Shown: one piece after another, positions 15,473 to 23,913 of the stretch
Layout: every line of letters begins with the position of its first letter
Position numbering within the stretch: position 1 is the stretch's first letter
DNA from: DAOUJH01 sp964450505
GTDB taxonomy: Bacteria > Chloroflexota > Dehalococcoidia > Lucifugimonadales > QGNO01
DNA: 41,277 nt
Assembly (NCBI GenBank): GCA_964450505.1
Contig: CAYVEN010000009.1
Span: 1-41,277 of the forward strand
Direction of reading: 5' to 3'
Position numbers and translations under genes: made by a program
The notes under the pieces: generated by a model
The model's database searches: none
Seen by the model: the letters and a program-made list of their open reading frames with translations, nothing else
What the model was told of the DNA's origin: nothing

Positions 15473-17950
15473 ATGGCGAGTAGATTCGAAAAATTCTCAG
15501 AGCGAGCGCGGCGAGTCCTCTCACTGGCCCAAGAAGAGGCCCAGCGATTCAATCACAACTACATCGGCACCGAGCACATCTTGCTTGGGCTGGTCAGGGA
15601 GACCGACGGGGTAGCGGCCCGCGTGCTCTCCAATCTTTCAGTTGAGCTTAGCAAGGTGCGCTCCGCCGTGGAGTTCATCATTGGCCGCGGCGAGCGTTCC
15701 GCCAGTGGAGAGATAGGTCTTACTCCCAGAGCCAAGAAGGTCATAGAGCTTGCAGTGGATGAGGCCCGCAGGCTAAACCACCACTACATAGGCACCGAAC
15801 ATCTACTCATAGGTCTGATGCGTGAGGGAGAGGGCGTGGCTGCCGGAGTGTTGGAGAGCCTGGGAGTCAGCCTGGATAAAGTTCGCGCTGAGACCAGCCG
15901 GATACTCAGCCAGAGTGTAACGCAGGGCACACAATCGGGCGGCCGTACAAGCAGCCGCACGCCCACGCTGGATCAGCTTGGCATAGACCTGACCAACATG
16001 GCGCGGCAAGACAAGCTGGACCCCGTGGTGGGTCGCAACAAAGAGATACAGCGCGTTATACAGATCCTGAGCCGCCGCACAAAGAACAACCCCGTCCTGA
16101 TTGGCGAACCCGGTGTGGGCAAGACGGCCATAGTTGAAGCCCTAGCACAGCAAATCGTCAAAGGAGACGTCCCGGAAAGCCTGCAAAGGCGTCGTGTAGT
16201 TACCCTGGACATGGGTGTACTCGTGGCCGGAACCAAGTATCGCGGAGAGTTCGAGGAGCGGCTCAAGAAGATCATCGAAGAGATAAAGAGCTCCGCGAAC
16301 TGTGTCCTTTTCATAGATGAAATGCACACAATGGTGGGCGCAGGCGCCGCAGAAGGAGCCGTCGACGCGGCCAACATACTGAAACCGTCACTGGCCAGGG
16401 GCGAGCTGCAGTGCATAGGCGCTACCACGTTGGACGATTACCGTAAGTACGTGGAACGCGACCCCGCGCTGGAGAGGCGCTTCCAACCGGTGAGCGTGGA
16501 GGAACCCAGCGAAGAGGAAACGGTCGAGATCCTCAAAGGTGTGAAGGAGCGGTACGAGAACCACCATCACCTCACCATAACCGACGACGCTTTGGAAGCT
16601 GCGGCTCACCTTTCCGCTCGGTATATTGCCGACCGATTCCTGCCGGACAAAGCGATAGACCTCATAGACGAGGCCGCCTCCCGCGTTCGGATCAACTTCA
16701 GCACCCCGCCGCTGGGCATCAAGGAAATGACCATGATGCTGGAGAGCGTCCGCAAGGACAAGGACGAGGCCCTGGCTGGTCAGCAGTACGAATACGCCGC
16801 GGAACTGCACCAGCGAGAGCAGACGCTTCGCACCAAGCTGGAGGAAAAGGAGAAGGGCTGGCAGGAAGAGACGCAGCAAGAAGGCAACCAGCCCGTGGTT
16901 ACGGCAGAAGAGGTAGCGGAGGTTGCCAGCATGTGGACTGGCATACCTGTCACCAGACTGGCAACGGAAGAGAGCCAGCGTCTGCTCCAGATGGAAGAGG
17001 CGCTGCACAAGAAAGTTGTGGGACAGGACGAGGCCATTGTATCGGTGGCAAAGGCGGTCCGCAGGGCGCGCGCCGGTATGAAGGATCCGCGCCGGCCCAT
17101 AGGAGCATTTCTTTTCCTGGGCCCTACAGGTGTCGGTAAGACCTACCTGGTGAGAGCGCTGGCCGACTTCATGTTCGGCGGCGAAGACACCATGATCAGG
17201 CTGGACATGTCGGAGTTCATGGAACGGCATAGCGTGGCGCGCCTGGTGGGCGCTCCTCCGGGATACGTGGGCTACGACGAAGGGGGCCAGTTGACCGAGG
17301 CCGTACGCCGAAAGTCCTACTCCGCCATCCTTCTGGACGAAATAGAAAAGGCGCACCCCGATGTGTTCAACATCCTGCTGCAACTATTCGATGACGGGCA
17401 TCTGACCGATGCCAAGGGTAGGAAGGTGGACTTCCGCAACACCATAGTAGTCATGACCAGCAACATAGGCTCCGACCTGATCAGGCGTGACAGCCACATG
17501 GGGTTCTCCATAAAAAGCGCGGACGAGGAGCAGACCTCCAAGCAAGCTTACGACCGCATGAGGGACAAGGTCATGGATGAAGTCAAGAGGTTCTTTAGGC
17601 CTGAGTTCCTCAACCGGATCGATGCCTCGGTTGTATTCCACGCCTTGGACAAGGAGCACATCATCCAGATAGTGGAGCTAATGCTCCGCGACGTCGGCAA
17701 GCAGCTTCTGGAGAAGGGCGTCTCCATGGAAGTCAGCCAAGAGACCAAGGAGCTTCTTGCCGAGACGGGCTTTGATCCCAACTTTGGAGCGCGCCCTCTG
17801 CGCCGCAAGATCCAGGACCTAATAGAGGATCGGCTCTCCGAGGAGTACCTGGCCAGCAAATTTGGCCCCGGCGATACCGTTCACATAGACGTGCGGGACG
17901 GTGAAGTAGTCCTGCGGGTGGACGCTCCCGTGGCGCCCTCGGTGGAATAG
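15473..17950 (+). CDS. clpC: ATP-dependent Clp protease ATP-binding subunit ClpC
   Basis: An 825-residue Hsp100 unfoldase feeding substrates to ClpP. The N-terminal Clp_N double repeat spans 1-145 (NHNYIGTEHILLGL and NHHYIGTEHLLIGL). The first AAA+ domain has Walker A GEPGVGKT at 211-218, followed by a coiled-coil middle domain with a UVR-like segment (about 420-460). The second AAA+ domain has Walker A GPTGVGKT at 550-557 and MTSNIGS. The middle domain and overall length distinguish ClpC from ClpA and ClpB. ATG 15473 has GGAG eight bases upstream. It follows rpsA after 32 bases, so co-transcription is likely. No ctsR, mcsA or mcsB gene and no CtsR-type operator is visible, unlike in Firmicutes. 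Confidence 0.95.
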   Translation: MASRFEKFSERARRVLSLAQEEAQRFNHNYIGTEHILLGLVRETDGVAARVLSNLSVELSKVRSAVEFIIGRGERSASGEIGLTPRAKKVIELAVDEARRLNHHYIGTEHLLIGLMREGEGVAAGVLESLGVSLDKVRAETSRILSQSVTQGTQSGGRTSSRTPTLDQLGIDLTNMARQDKLDPVVGRNKEIQRVIQILSRRTKNNPVLIGEPGVGKTAIVEALAQQIVKGDVPESLQRRRVVTLDMGVLVAGTKYRGEFEERLKKIIEEIKSSANCVLFIDEMHTMVGAGAAEGAVDAANILKPSLARGELQCIGATTLDDYRKYVERDPALERRFQPVSVEEPSEEETVEILKGVKERYENHHHLTITDDALEAAAHLSARYIADRFLPDKAIDLIDEAASRVRINFSTPPLGIKEMTMMLESVRKDKDEALAGQQYEYAAELHQREQTLRTKLEEKEKGWQEETQQEGNQPVVTAEEVAEVASMWTGIPVTRLATEESQRLLQMEEALHKKVVGQDEAIVSVAKAVRRARAGMKDPRRPIGAFLFLGPTGVGKTYLVRALADFMFGGEDTMIRLDMSEFMERHSVARLVGAPPGYVGYDEGGQLTEAVRRKSYSAILLDEIEKAHPDVFNILLQLFDDGHLTDAKGRKVDFRNTIVVMTSNIGSDLIRRDSHMGFSIKSADEEQTSKQAYDRMRDKVMDEVKRFFRPEFLNRIDASVVFHALDKEHIIQIVELMLRDVGKQLLEKGVSMEVSQETKELLAETGFDPNFGARPLRRKIQDLIEDRLSEEYLASKFGPGDTVHIDVRDGEVVLRVDAPVAPSVE

Positions 17951-18163
17951 ACCCGGCAATTCCCTCCCGCCATCCTGAATCCAGCAACGGAAGAATCCCT
18001 GGCGCTTGCCTACTCACAATCGATGACAAGTCGGTCATAACTGCTTGACCTAAAGCCGTCACAACCTGCCTTTTACCTATTACGAGAAAGGCCACACCCT
18101 GCTACAATGCGCCACTGATAAAGGGGGCGTCTGCTGAACAGGAACAAGCCAAGAAAAGTCTTC

Positions 18164-19579
18164 GTGTGCGAGGGGTGTGGCGCTCAATCCGCCAAGTGGG
18201 AAGGCCGCTGCTCGCAGTGCGGTGAATGGAACACCCTGACCGAGACCTTGCTCCAACAAACCAAGCGCCATTCCCGGGTCGCCGACGGTCCATCCCGGGT
18301 CGAAGAGCTATCCAGCATTAAGCTAGACCTAGAACAGCGGCTGCACATGTCGTTCCAAGAGTTCAACCGCGTCCTGGGAGGCGGGCTTGTGCTAGGGGCA
18401 ATAGTGCTCATGTCCGGCGAGCCGGGTGTAGGCAAATCAACGCTTCTGTTGCAGACCTCCGCGGCGCTGGCGGAGCAAGGCCATAAGGTCTTGTACGTTT
18501 CCGGAGAAGAGTCTTCCAATCAGGTGCGCATGCGCGCCCAGCGGCTCAATCTGCCTGGAAAGGGTGTCTATTTCCTGTCGGAGACACAGCTGGAAGAGGT
18601 CATTTTAGAAATGGACGGACAGAGGCCGTCGCTGGTAGTGGTGGACTCCATCCAGACAATGACCACGGGAGAAATAGCGTCCGCGGCGGGAAGCGTGGCC
18701 CAGGTAAGAGAATGCGCCCGGCTGATCACGGAATGGGCCAAGGAACACGCCGTACCCGTGCTGCTTGCCGGGCACGTCACCAAGGACGGCACCGTGGCCG
18801 GGCCCCGCACCTTGGAACACATGGTGGACGTGGTGCTCAACCTTGAAGGCGACACCATGGGGATGTACCGCATTCTGAGAGCGGCCAAGAACAGGTTTGG
18901 CCCCACCAATGAAATAGGTGTTTTCCAGATGGGACAACTCGGCTTGGAAGAGGTTACGGAGCCTTCCCTGCTTTTCCTCTCCAGCAGGCGCACGGATGTC
19001 CCCGGTTCCACCGTAACGGTGACCATGGAGGGAAGCAGACCTCTGCTGGTGGAGGTGCAGGCGCTGACCAACCTCACCGTATTCCCGCAGCCAAGGCGTA
19101 CAGCCAGCGGTGTGGATTTCCAAAGGCTGCTCCTCATAGCGGCGGCCACAAGCAAGCGGTTGGGCATTCCGTTTGGCAACCAAGACATTATAGTGAACAT
19201 ACCGGGTGGATTGAGGGTGAAGGAGCCGGCCGTTGATCTGAGCGTGGCCCTAGCGCTGATATCCAGCTTCCGAAACGTGCCATGCGACCCTTGGACAGTG
19301 GCCATCGGCGAGATAGGGCTGGGTGGCGAGCTGAGGGGTGTGCCACATCTGGCAAGACGGCTATCCGAGGCGGAGCGGATGGGCTTTCGCTGTGCCATTG
19401 TGCCCTGGGTACAGTCCACGGAGGCAAAGGACAGCGGCATTGAACTGATTGCCGCGGCCACTCTAGGTCAGGCGGTGCGCCAGATGTTGCCCGGCGCGCG
19501 CAGAGTTGCAGAGGAGATGCGGGAGCCGGAGACGGCTGAGAACCTCGGAATGGAAGAGGACGTTGCCCTGTTCCAATAG
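18164..19579 (+). CDS. radA: DNA repair protein RadA (Sms)
   Basis: RadA is a RecA-like branch-migration helicase that helps process recombination intermediates. The C4 zinc finger CxxC...CxxC (C2, C5, C16, C19), Walker A GEPGVGKST at 85-93, the diagnostic KNRFG motif at 242-246, and a C-terminal Lon-protease-like domain (about 295-440) are all present. Length is 471 residues from GTG 18164. That start leaves only one residue before the first cysteine, whereas relatives have about ten, and it has no good ribosome site. In-frame CTG codons at 18131 and 18134 follow AAGGGGG and would add LNRNKPRKVF, which resembles other RadA N-termini. A non-standard CTG start is thus possible. Confidence 0.95.
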   Translation: MCEGCGAQSAKWEGRCSQCGEWNTLTETLLQQTKRHSRVADGPSRVEELSSIKLDLEQRLHMSFQEFNRVLGGGLVLGAIVLMSGEPGVGKSTLLLQTSAALAEQGHKVLYVSGEESSNQVRMRAQRLNLPGKGVYFLSETQLEEVILEMDGQRPSLVVVDSIQTMTTGEIASAAGSVAQVRECARLITEWAKEHAVPVLLAGHVTKDGTVAGPRTLEHMVDVVLNLEGDTMGMYRILRAAKNRFGPTNEIGVFQMGQLGLEEVTEPSLLFLSSRRTDVPGSTVTVTMEGSRPLLVEVQALTNLTVFPQPRRTASGVDFQRLLLIAAATSKRLGIPFGNQDIIVNIPGGLRVKEPAVDLSVALALISSFRNVPCDPWTVAIGEIGLGGELRGVPHLARRLSEAERMGFRCAIVPWVQSTEAKDSGIELIAAATLGQAVRQMLPGARRVAEEMREPETAENLGMEEDVALFQ

Positions 19580-19627
19580 ACGGCATTAGATGAACGTGCG
19601 ATTACAGCATATCAACGAGGTGTGGCA

Positions 19628-19939
19628 ATGAATGTATCTCTACTCTACTTAGACGATTGCCCCAACTGGGAGCAGACGCTGGCGGATGTGAGAGAGGTCC
19701 TTGCCGAATATCACGTGGATGCAGACGTGGAACTAATACGAATCTCTTCACAGCAGCAGGCGGAAGAGATGGAGTTTCTAGGCTCACCTACAGTGCGTGT
19801 GGAAGGCATGGACGTAGAGCCGGACATCCTGGAATCCGGTTTCAACTTGGAATGCCGGGTCTACTGGATAGAAGACGACCCTCTTTGCAGGCCGCCAAAA
19901 GAGTGGATAGCAGCGGCCGTAGAGGTGGCCTTGGAATAG
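19628..19939 (+). CDS. thioredoxin-like fold small protein
   Basis: A 103-residue protein starting at ATG 19628, with GAGG seven bases upstream. The pattern LLYLDDCPNW near the N-terminus followed by FLGSPTVRVEGMDVEP resembles small thioredoxin/glutaredoxin-like proteins of unknown function that have a single N-terminal cysteine (C11) and a cis-proline-type SPTV loop. Additional cysteines are C76 and C87. The absence of a CxxC pair argues against an ordinary disulfide reductase; metal or persulfide handling is conceivable. It follows radA by 48 bases and is probably co-transcribed. Confidence 0.65.
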   Translation: MNVSLLYLDDCPNWEQTLADVREVLAEYHVDADVELIRISSQQQAEEMEFLGSPTVRVEGMDVEPDILESGFNLECRVYWIEDDPLCRPPKEWIAAAVEVALE

Positions 19940-19963
19940 GGGCGTTTGCCCTGCCCAGCTTTC

Positions 19964-19992
19964 TTGACGGCGCTCGGCCATGAAGATATACT
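19964..19992 (+). promoter_or_regulatory. predicted promoter of the tRNA-tuf operon
   Basis: TTGACG (19964-19969) and TATACT (19987-19992) with an ideal 17-base spacer. Transcription would start near 19999, giving about 90 bases of leader before the first tRNA. Confidence 0.65.
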
Positions 19993-20031
19993 CTATGTCT
20001 GAGAGTGCTCGGATTTGCAATGTTTGCTTAT

Positions 20032-20065
20032 CAGCGACTCAAGTCAGGGATGGCTTGAGTCGCTG
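20032..20065 (+). promoter_or_regulatory. 12-bp perfect hairpin in the leader of the tRNA-tuf operon
   Basis: CAGCGACTCAAG (20032-20043) pairs perfectly with CTTGAGTCGCTG (20054-20065) around a ten-base loop. It lies between the predicted promoter and the first tRNA. The sequence after it (TTGGGTG) is not a T tract, so a normal intrinsic terminator is unlikely. It may be an RNA processing signal or a regulatory fold. Confidence 0.5.
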
Positions 20066-20091
20066 TTGGGTGAGGAGGGATGAAGCTACGT

Positions 20092-20164
20092 GCCCGAGTG
20101 GCGCAATGGTAGCGCAACCGATTTGTAATCGGTAGGTTGGTGGGTTCGAATCCCCTCTCGGGCT
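20092..20164 (+). tRNA. tRNA-Thr(TGT)
   Basis: Cloverleaf with acceptor GCCCGAG/CTCGGGC, anticodon stem ACCGA/TCGGT and loop TTTGTAA (anticodon TGT at 20124-20126), and T-loop GGTTCGAATCCC. The CCA end is not encoded. It is first of three tRNAs ahead of tuf. Confidence 0.95.
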
Positions 20165-20223
20165 ATAACCTGCGCATTTCCTTTGCGCCCCGTATTGGTG
20201 GCATGTTACACTGAGGCGCTTTT

Positions 20224-20311
20224 GGAGGGGTGGGTGAGTGGCTAATACCACCAGACTGTAAATCTGGCGCCCGGAAGGGCTTCGCAGGTTCGAATCCTGC
20301 CCCCTCCACCA
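20224..20311 (+). tRNA. tRNA-Tyr(GTA)
   Basis: Class II tRNA with a long variable arm (CGCCCGGAAGGGCTTC region). Acceptor GGAGGGG/CCCCTCC, anticodon stem CCAGA/TCTGG with loop CTGTAAA (anticodon GTA at 20258-20260). CCA is encoded at 20309-20311. Confidence 0.95.
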
Positions 20312-20340
20312 TAAAGTAGTAAGAGTTATAATGGGCAAGA

Positions 20341-20416
20341 GCCCACATAGCTCAGTAGGCAGAGCACGTTCTTGGTAAGAACGAGGTCATCGGTTCGAAT
20401 CCGATTGTGGGCTCCA
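20341..20416 (+). tRNA. tRNA-Thr(GGT)
   Basis: Acceptor GCCCACA/TGTGGGC, anticodon stem CGTTC/GAACG with loop TTGGTAA (anticodon GGT at 20374-20376); CCA is encoded. It ends 16 bases before the tuf ATG. The order Thr(TGT)-Tyr-Thr(GGT)-tuf matches the E. coli thrU-tyrU-glyT-thrT-tufB operon without the glycine tRNA. Confidence 0.95.
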
Positions 20417-20432
20417 CCAGGAGGAAAAGTAA

Positions 20433-21620
20433 ATGGCAAAACAGAAGTTTCAGCGCACTAAGCCGCATATAAACGTGGGAACAATAGGTCACGTAGACCA
20501 CGGTAAGACTACGTTGACATCAGCTATCACACAGGTGCTGGCTAAACACGACACCGGTACGGCGTACCGCGCCTTCGATTCCATAGACAACGCTCCCGAA
20601 GAGAAGGCGCGCGGCGTGACCATAGCCATAGCCCACATTGAGTACGAAACCGAGACCCGTCACTACGCGCACGTAGACTGCCCAGGCCACGCCGACTACA
20701 TCAAGAACATGATCACAGGCGCGGCTCAAATGGACGGCGCCATCCTGGTAGTGAGCGCGCCGGACGGCCCCATGCCGCAGACCAGGGAACACATCCTACT
20801 CGCCCGGCAGGTGGAGGTCCCGCGAATCGCCGTCGCCTTGAACAAGGTCGACATGATGGATGACGAAGAGCTCCTGGAGCTCGTTGAGTTGGAGGTCAGA
20901 GAGCTGCTCTCCCGCTACGATTTCCCCGGAGACGATATACCCATAGTGCGTGTTTCCGCTTTGAAAGCTCTGGAAGGAGACGAGGAAGCGGAGCAGGGTA
21001 TCCTGGAGCTAATGCAGGCGGTCGACGACTATATTCCACTGCCGGAGCGCCCGCGCGACCAGCCCTTCCTGATGCCCGTGGAAGACGTGTTCGGTATCAA
21101 AGGTAGAGGTACCGTGGTCACCGGACGCGTGGAACGCGGTGTGGTAAAACCCGGCGATGACATAGAGATTGTGGGGCTTGTAGATACCCGCAAGACCGTG
21201 GTCACAGGCGTGGAGATGTTCCACAAGCTGCTTGATGAAGGCGAGCCCGGAGACGCCGTGGGGTGTCTGCTGCGCGGTGTGGACAGGGAAGACGTGGTGC
21301 GAGGCCAAGTGCTGGCCAAGCCAGGCAGCGTAACGCCGCACACAAAAGCCCTAGGCCAGGTCTATGTACTGACCAAGGAAGAAGGCGGACGTCACACCCC
21401 GTTCTTCAACGGCTACAAACCTCAGTTCTACATAAGGACTACGGACGTTACGGGAGAGATTGAGTTGCCCAGCGGCGTTGAGATGGTAATGCCGGGCGAC
21501 AACATTGAAATGACCATCAAGCTGATCTCACCAATAGTGCTGGAGAACGGACTGCGGTTCGCTATACGTGAGGGCGGCAGGACCGTAGGATCTGGAGTGG
21601 TCACCAATATCGTAGAGTAG
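20433..21620 (+). CDS. tuf: translation elongation factor Tu
   Basis: A 395-residue GTPase that delivers aminoacyl-tRNA to the ribosome. G1 is GHVDHGKT (19-26), the switch region reads RGVTIAIAHIEYE, G3 is DCPGH, and G4 is NKVD; domains II and III follow with GRGTVVTGRVERG and PHTKALGQVYVL. ATG 20433 is preceded by AGGAGG. It is the first protein gene after the tRNA cluster, and rpmG follows four bases downstream, so the tRNAs, tuf and the ribosomal genes likely share a transcript. Position beside secE-nusG is the ancestral arrangement of a tufB-like copy. Confidence 0.98.
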   Translation: MAKQKFQRTKPHINVGTIGHVDHGKTTLTSAITQVLAKHDTGTAYRAFDSIDNAPEEKARGVTIAIAHIEYETETRHYAHVDCPGHADYIKNMITGAAQMDGAILVVSAPDGPMPQTREHILLARQVEVPRIAVALNKVDMMDDEELLELVELEVRELLSRYDFPGDDIPIVRVSALKALEGDEEAEQGILELMQAVDDYIPLPERPRDQPFLMPVEDVFGIKGRGTVVTGRVERGVVKPGDDIEIVGLVDTRKTVVTGVEMFHKLLDEGEPGDAVGCLLRGVDREDVVRGQVLAKPGSVTPHTKALGQVYVLTKEEGGRHTPFFNGYKPQFYIRTTDVTGEIELPSGVEMVMPGDNIEMTIKLISPIVLENGLRFAIREGGRTVGSGVVTNIVE

Positions 21621-21624
21621 GGAC

Positions 21625-21795
21625 ATGGCCAAAAAGAGAACTGAAGCTAGGATAATCGTCACACTAGCCTGCTCGGATTGTCGTGAGCGGACGTACACCA
21701 CGGAAAAGAACCGTCGCAACGACCCCAACAGGATGGAACTGAACAAGTTTTGCCCGCGCTGTAGAGGCGCGCGTGCCTATAGGGAAGTGAGATAG
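21625..21795 (+). CDS. rpmG: 50S ribosomal protein L33
   Basis: A 56-residue protein: starts MAKKRTEARIIVTLACSDC and contains KNRRNDPNRMELNKFCPRC. The two CxxC pairs mark the zinc-binding (C+) form of L33, which sits near the E site of the large subunit. It lies four bases after tuf and one base before secE, its usual place. Confidence 0.96.
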   Translation: MAKKRTEARIIVTLACSDCRERTYTTEKNRRNDPNRMELNKFCPRCRGARAYREVR

Positions 21796-21796
21796 C

Positions 21797-22024
21797 ATGG
21801 CAAGGCCCATCCTGAGGCGGCAGTCTCCCTCAGAGGCGTCGAGGGGCGGACTTTTCCGCTTCTTCGGCGAGGTCATAAGCGAGCTCAAAAAGGTCACCTG
21901 GCCTACTCCTCAGGAGACTGTCAGGCTTACCTTGCTGGTGATTGCCGTATCCGTAGTAATAGGCACAGCTTTGGGCCTGATAGACATTGTATTCACTGAA
22001 CTGCTGGATATAGTCCTGTCTTAG
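21797..22024 (+). CDS. secE: preprotein translocase subunit SecE
   Basis: A 75-residue single-span SecE of the short type, stabilising SecY in the Sec channel. The amphipathic helix FFGEVISELKKVTWPTPQET is the family signature and is followed by one membrane segment (about 45-70, LTLLVIAVSVVIGTALGLI). ATG 21797 starts one base after the rpmG stop. nusG follows after 17 bases. Confidence 0.96.
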   Translation: MARPILRRQSPSEASRGGLFRFFGEVISELKKVTWPTPQETVRLTLLVIAVSVVIGTALGLIDIVFTELLDIVLS

Positions 22025-22041
22025 CCACTGAGAGAACCGGC

Positions 22042-22620
22042 ATGACATCCAAGACCAAGCAAGCACAGACCGATACAACACAACCTCGCTGGTATTTTGT
22101 CCACACCTACTCAGGCCAAGAGGAGCGGGTCAGGAAAAACCTGGAGCAGCGCATTACCACCATGGACGCCCATCACAAGATCGCCCAGGTGATCGTCCCC
22201 ACCGAAGAGGTGGTGGAAATAAGGGAAGGCAGGCGGGTTCCCAAACGGGTGCGGCTCTATCCCGGCTATATCATGGTCCAGATGGACATGGATGATGAGA
22301 GTTGGCATATAGTACGCAACACACCCGGCGTCACCGGCTTTGTGTCTTCCGAAGACGAACGTGACAAGAGGCCCAAGCCTGTTCCTCTGGAGCCTTGGGA
22401 GGTGGAGAACATCCTACAGCAGGTGGCATCGGAGACGCCCAAGGCCAGAGTGGGCTTTACCAAGGGGCAGAGCGTTAGGATTACGGACGGCCCCTTTGCC
22501 GACTTCATTGGAGTGGTGGACACCATAGACACCGACAAGGGAAAGCTTAACGTCCTAGTGTCGTTCTTCGGCAGGGAGACACCGGTAGAGTTGGACTTTC
22601 TACAGGTAGAAAAGCTTTAG
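22042..22620 (+). CDS. nusG: transcription termination/antitermination factor NusG
   Basis: A 192-residue protein with an NGN domain (WYFVHTYSGQEERVRKNL, YPGYIMVQM, VRNTPGVTGFV) binding RNA polymerase and a C-terminal KOW domain (about 135-192, GQSVRITDGPFADFIGVV) that contacts Rho or ribosomal S10. The first 15 residues are a polar, non-conserved extension. The position between secE and rplK is universal. Confidence 0.97.
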   Translation: MTSKTKQAQTDTTQPRWYFVHTYSGQEERVRKNLEQRITTMDAHHKIAQVIVPTEEVVEIREGRRVPKRVRLYPGYIMVQMDMDDESWHIVRNTPGVTGFVSSEDERDKRPKPVPLEPWEVENILQQVASETPKARVGFTKGQSVRITDGPFADFIGVVDTIDTDKGKLNVLVSFFGRETPVELDFLQVEKL

Positions 22621-22632
22621 CGTGTTGCAATA

Positions 22633-23058
22633 ATGGCAAAGAAGATAAGAGCAATCATCAAGTTGCAGATACAGGCGGGACAGGCAACGCCCGCTTATCC
22701 CGTTGGTCCCGCCTTGGGCCAGCACGGCGTCAATATCATGGGTTTCGTGAAGGATTTCAACTCACGAACCGCCAACCAGGCGGGCAGCATAGTCCCGGTT
22801 GAGCTAACCGTATTTGAAGACACCTCCTTTACTTTCGTAACCAAGACCTCGCCCGCCTCGGACCTGCTCCGCAAGGCAGCCGGCGTAGAGAAGGGCAGCA
22901 CACAGGCAGGCAGGGAAAAGGTGGCCGCGGTGCCCCGCTCTGCCATACGTGAAATAGCCGAAACCAAGATGAACGACCTGAATGCGGGTTCTGTGGAAGC
23001 CGCTATGAAGATTATAGAGGGCTCAGCGCGCAGCATGGGCATAGAGGTTACCGAGTAA
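22633..23058 (+). CDS. rplK: 50S ribosomal protein L11
   Basis: A 141-residue protein, standard length. The N-terminal domain contains IKLQIQAGQATPAYPVGPALGQHGVNIMGF (factor-binding and thiostrepton region with the conserved prolines), and the C-terminal rRNA-binding domain carries GAGS-like and MNDLNAGSVEAAMKIIEGSARSMGI segments. Its TAA stop shares a base with the rplA ATG, giving translational coupling. Confidence 0.97.
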   Translation: MAKKIRAIIKLQIQAGQATPAYPVGPALGQHGVNIMGFVKDFNSRTANQAGSIVPVELTVFEDTSFTFVTKTSPASDLLRKAAGVEKGSTQAGREKVAAVPRSAIREIAETKMNDLNAGSVEAAMKIIEGSARSMGIEVTE

Positions 23059-23771
23059 TGGCCAAGCTAAAGAAGAGGTTGTCAGAAGCCACAACCAAGG
23101 TGGACAAAGATAGGAATTATGAGCCTGAAGAGGCGATAAATTTAGTTAAGCAGACCGCCACGGCTAATTTCGACGAGACGGTGGAGATTCACCTCCGCAC
23201 CGGCGCGGATCCCAGGCACGCCGATCAGCAGCTTCGCGGCGTGGCGCTTTTGCCCAACGGCTTGGGCAGGCCAGTAAGGGTGCTGGTATTTGCCCAGGGC
23301 GACGCCGCCAGAGCGGCAAGGGAAACGGGCGCCGACTACGTTGGCGACGACGACGTCATCCAACAGATAGACGGCGGCTGGGTGGAGTTTGACATTGCAA
23401 TAGCCACCCCGGATATGATGGGCAAGATCGGCCGGCTTGGCCGAGTGCTGGGCCGCCGGGGTCTTATGCCCAATCCCAGAACGGGAACCGTGGTGCAGGC
23501 GGAAGACATTGGCAGGGCCGTGGATGAAGCCAAGAAAGGACGCGTGGAGGTTCGCATGGACAGAACCGCCATAATCCATGCTCCCATTGGCAAGGCTAGT
23601 TTTGAATCGGAGAAGCTCTACGAGAACCTATCAAGCCTGATGGAAATGGTCACGCGCTCACGGCCTGCTGCCGTCAAAGGGCAGTTCATCCGCAGCGCCT
23701 ACATGACCTCCAGCATGGGGCCGAGCATTCCGCTTGACCTTGCTTCTTTGACCGCGCTAAGGGTAGAATAG
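23058..23771 (+). CDS. rplA: 50S ribosomal protein L1
   Basis: A 237-residue protein of the L1 stalk. Signatures are EAINLVKQTATANFDETVEIHLR, VRVLVFAQGD, DMMGKIGRLGRVLGRRGLMPNPRTGTV and MDRTAIIHAPIGKASF. In E. coli L1 represses translation of the rplKA message; the coupling TAATG with rplK suits the same control. The L10 leader follows the stop. Confidence 0.97.
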   Translation: MAKLKKRLSEATTKVDKDRNYEPEEAINLVKQTATANFDETVEIHLRTGADPRHADQQLRGVALLPNGLGRPVRVLVFAQGDAARAARETGADYVGDDDVIQQIDGGWVEFDIAIATPDMMGKIGRLGRVLGRRGLMPNPRTGTVVQAEDIGRAVDEAKKGRVEVRMDRTAIIHAPIGKASFESEKLYENLSSLMEMVTRSRPAAVKGQFIRSAYMTSSMGPSIPLDLASLTALRVE

Positions 23772-23793
23772 ACCCCTAAACTGAATAACTAAC

Positions 23794-23902
23794 GCCGTAG
23801 ACAGCGGGCGCCGCTAGAGGCTTAATCAAGACCCGCCGAGGCAGGAAAGCAAGCTTATAAGTTGGCTTTACTTCCCCTGTCGTTTGCGGCAGGGGATTTT
23901 TA
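23794..23902 (+). promoter_or_regulatory. ribosomal protein L10 leader RNA
   Basis: Between rplA and rplJ the sequence GCCGTAGACAGCGGGCGCC, TTAATCAAG and CCCGCCGAGGCAGGAAAGC matches the conserved core of the L10 leader, an mRNA fold bound by the L10-L12 complex. It ends in a hairpin CCCCTG/CAGGGG (23874-23895) followed by ATTTTTATT, an apparent attenuating terminator. Excess L10-L12 would thus reduce rplJL expression. Confidence 0.85.
23874..23902 (+). terminator. terminator hairpin in the L10 leader
   Basis: CCCCTG (23874-23879) pairs with CAGGGG (23890-23895), followed by ATTTTTAT. It lies 12 bases before the rplJ ATG and probably works as a conditional terminator with the L10-binding fold. 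Confidence 0.7.
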
Positions 23903-23913
23903 TTGAGGTAAGG

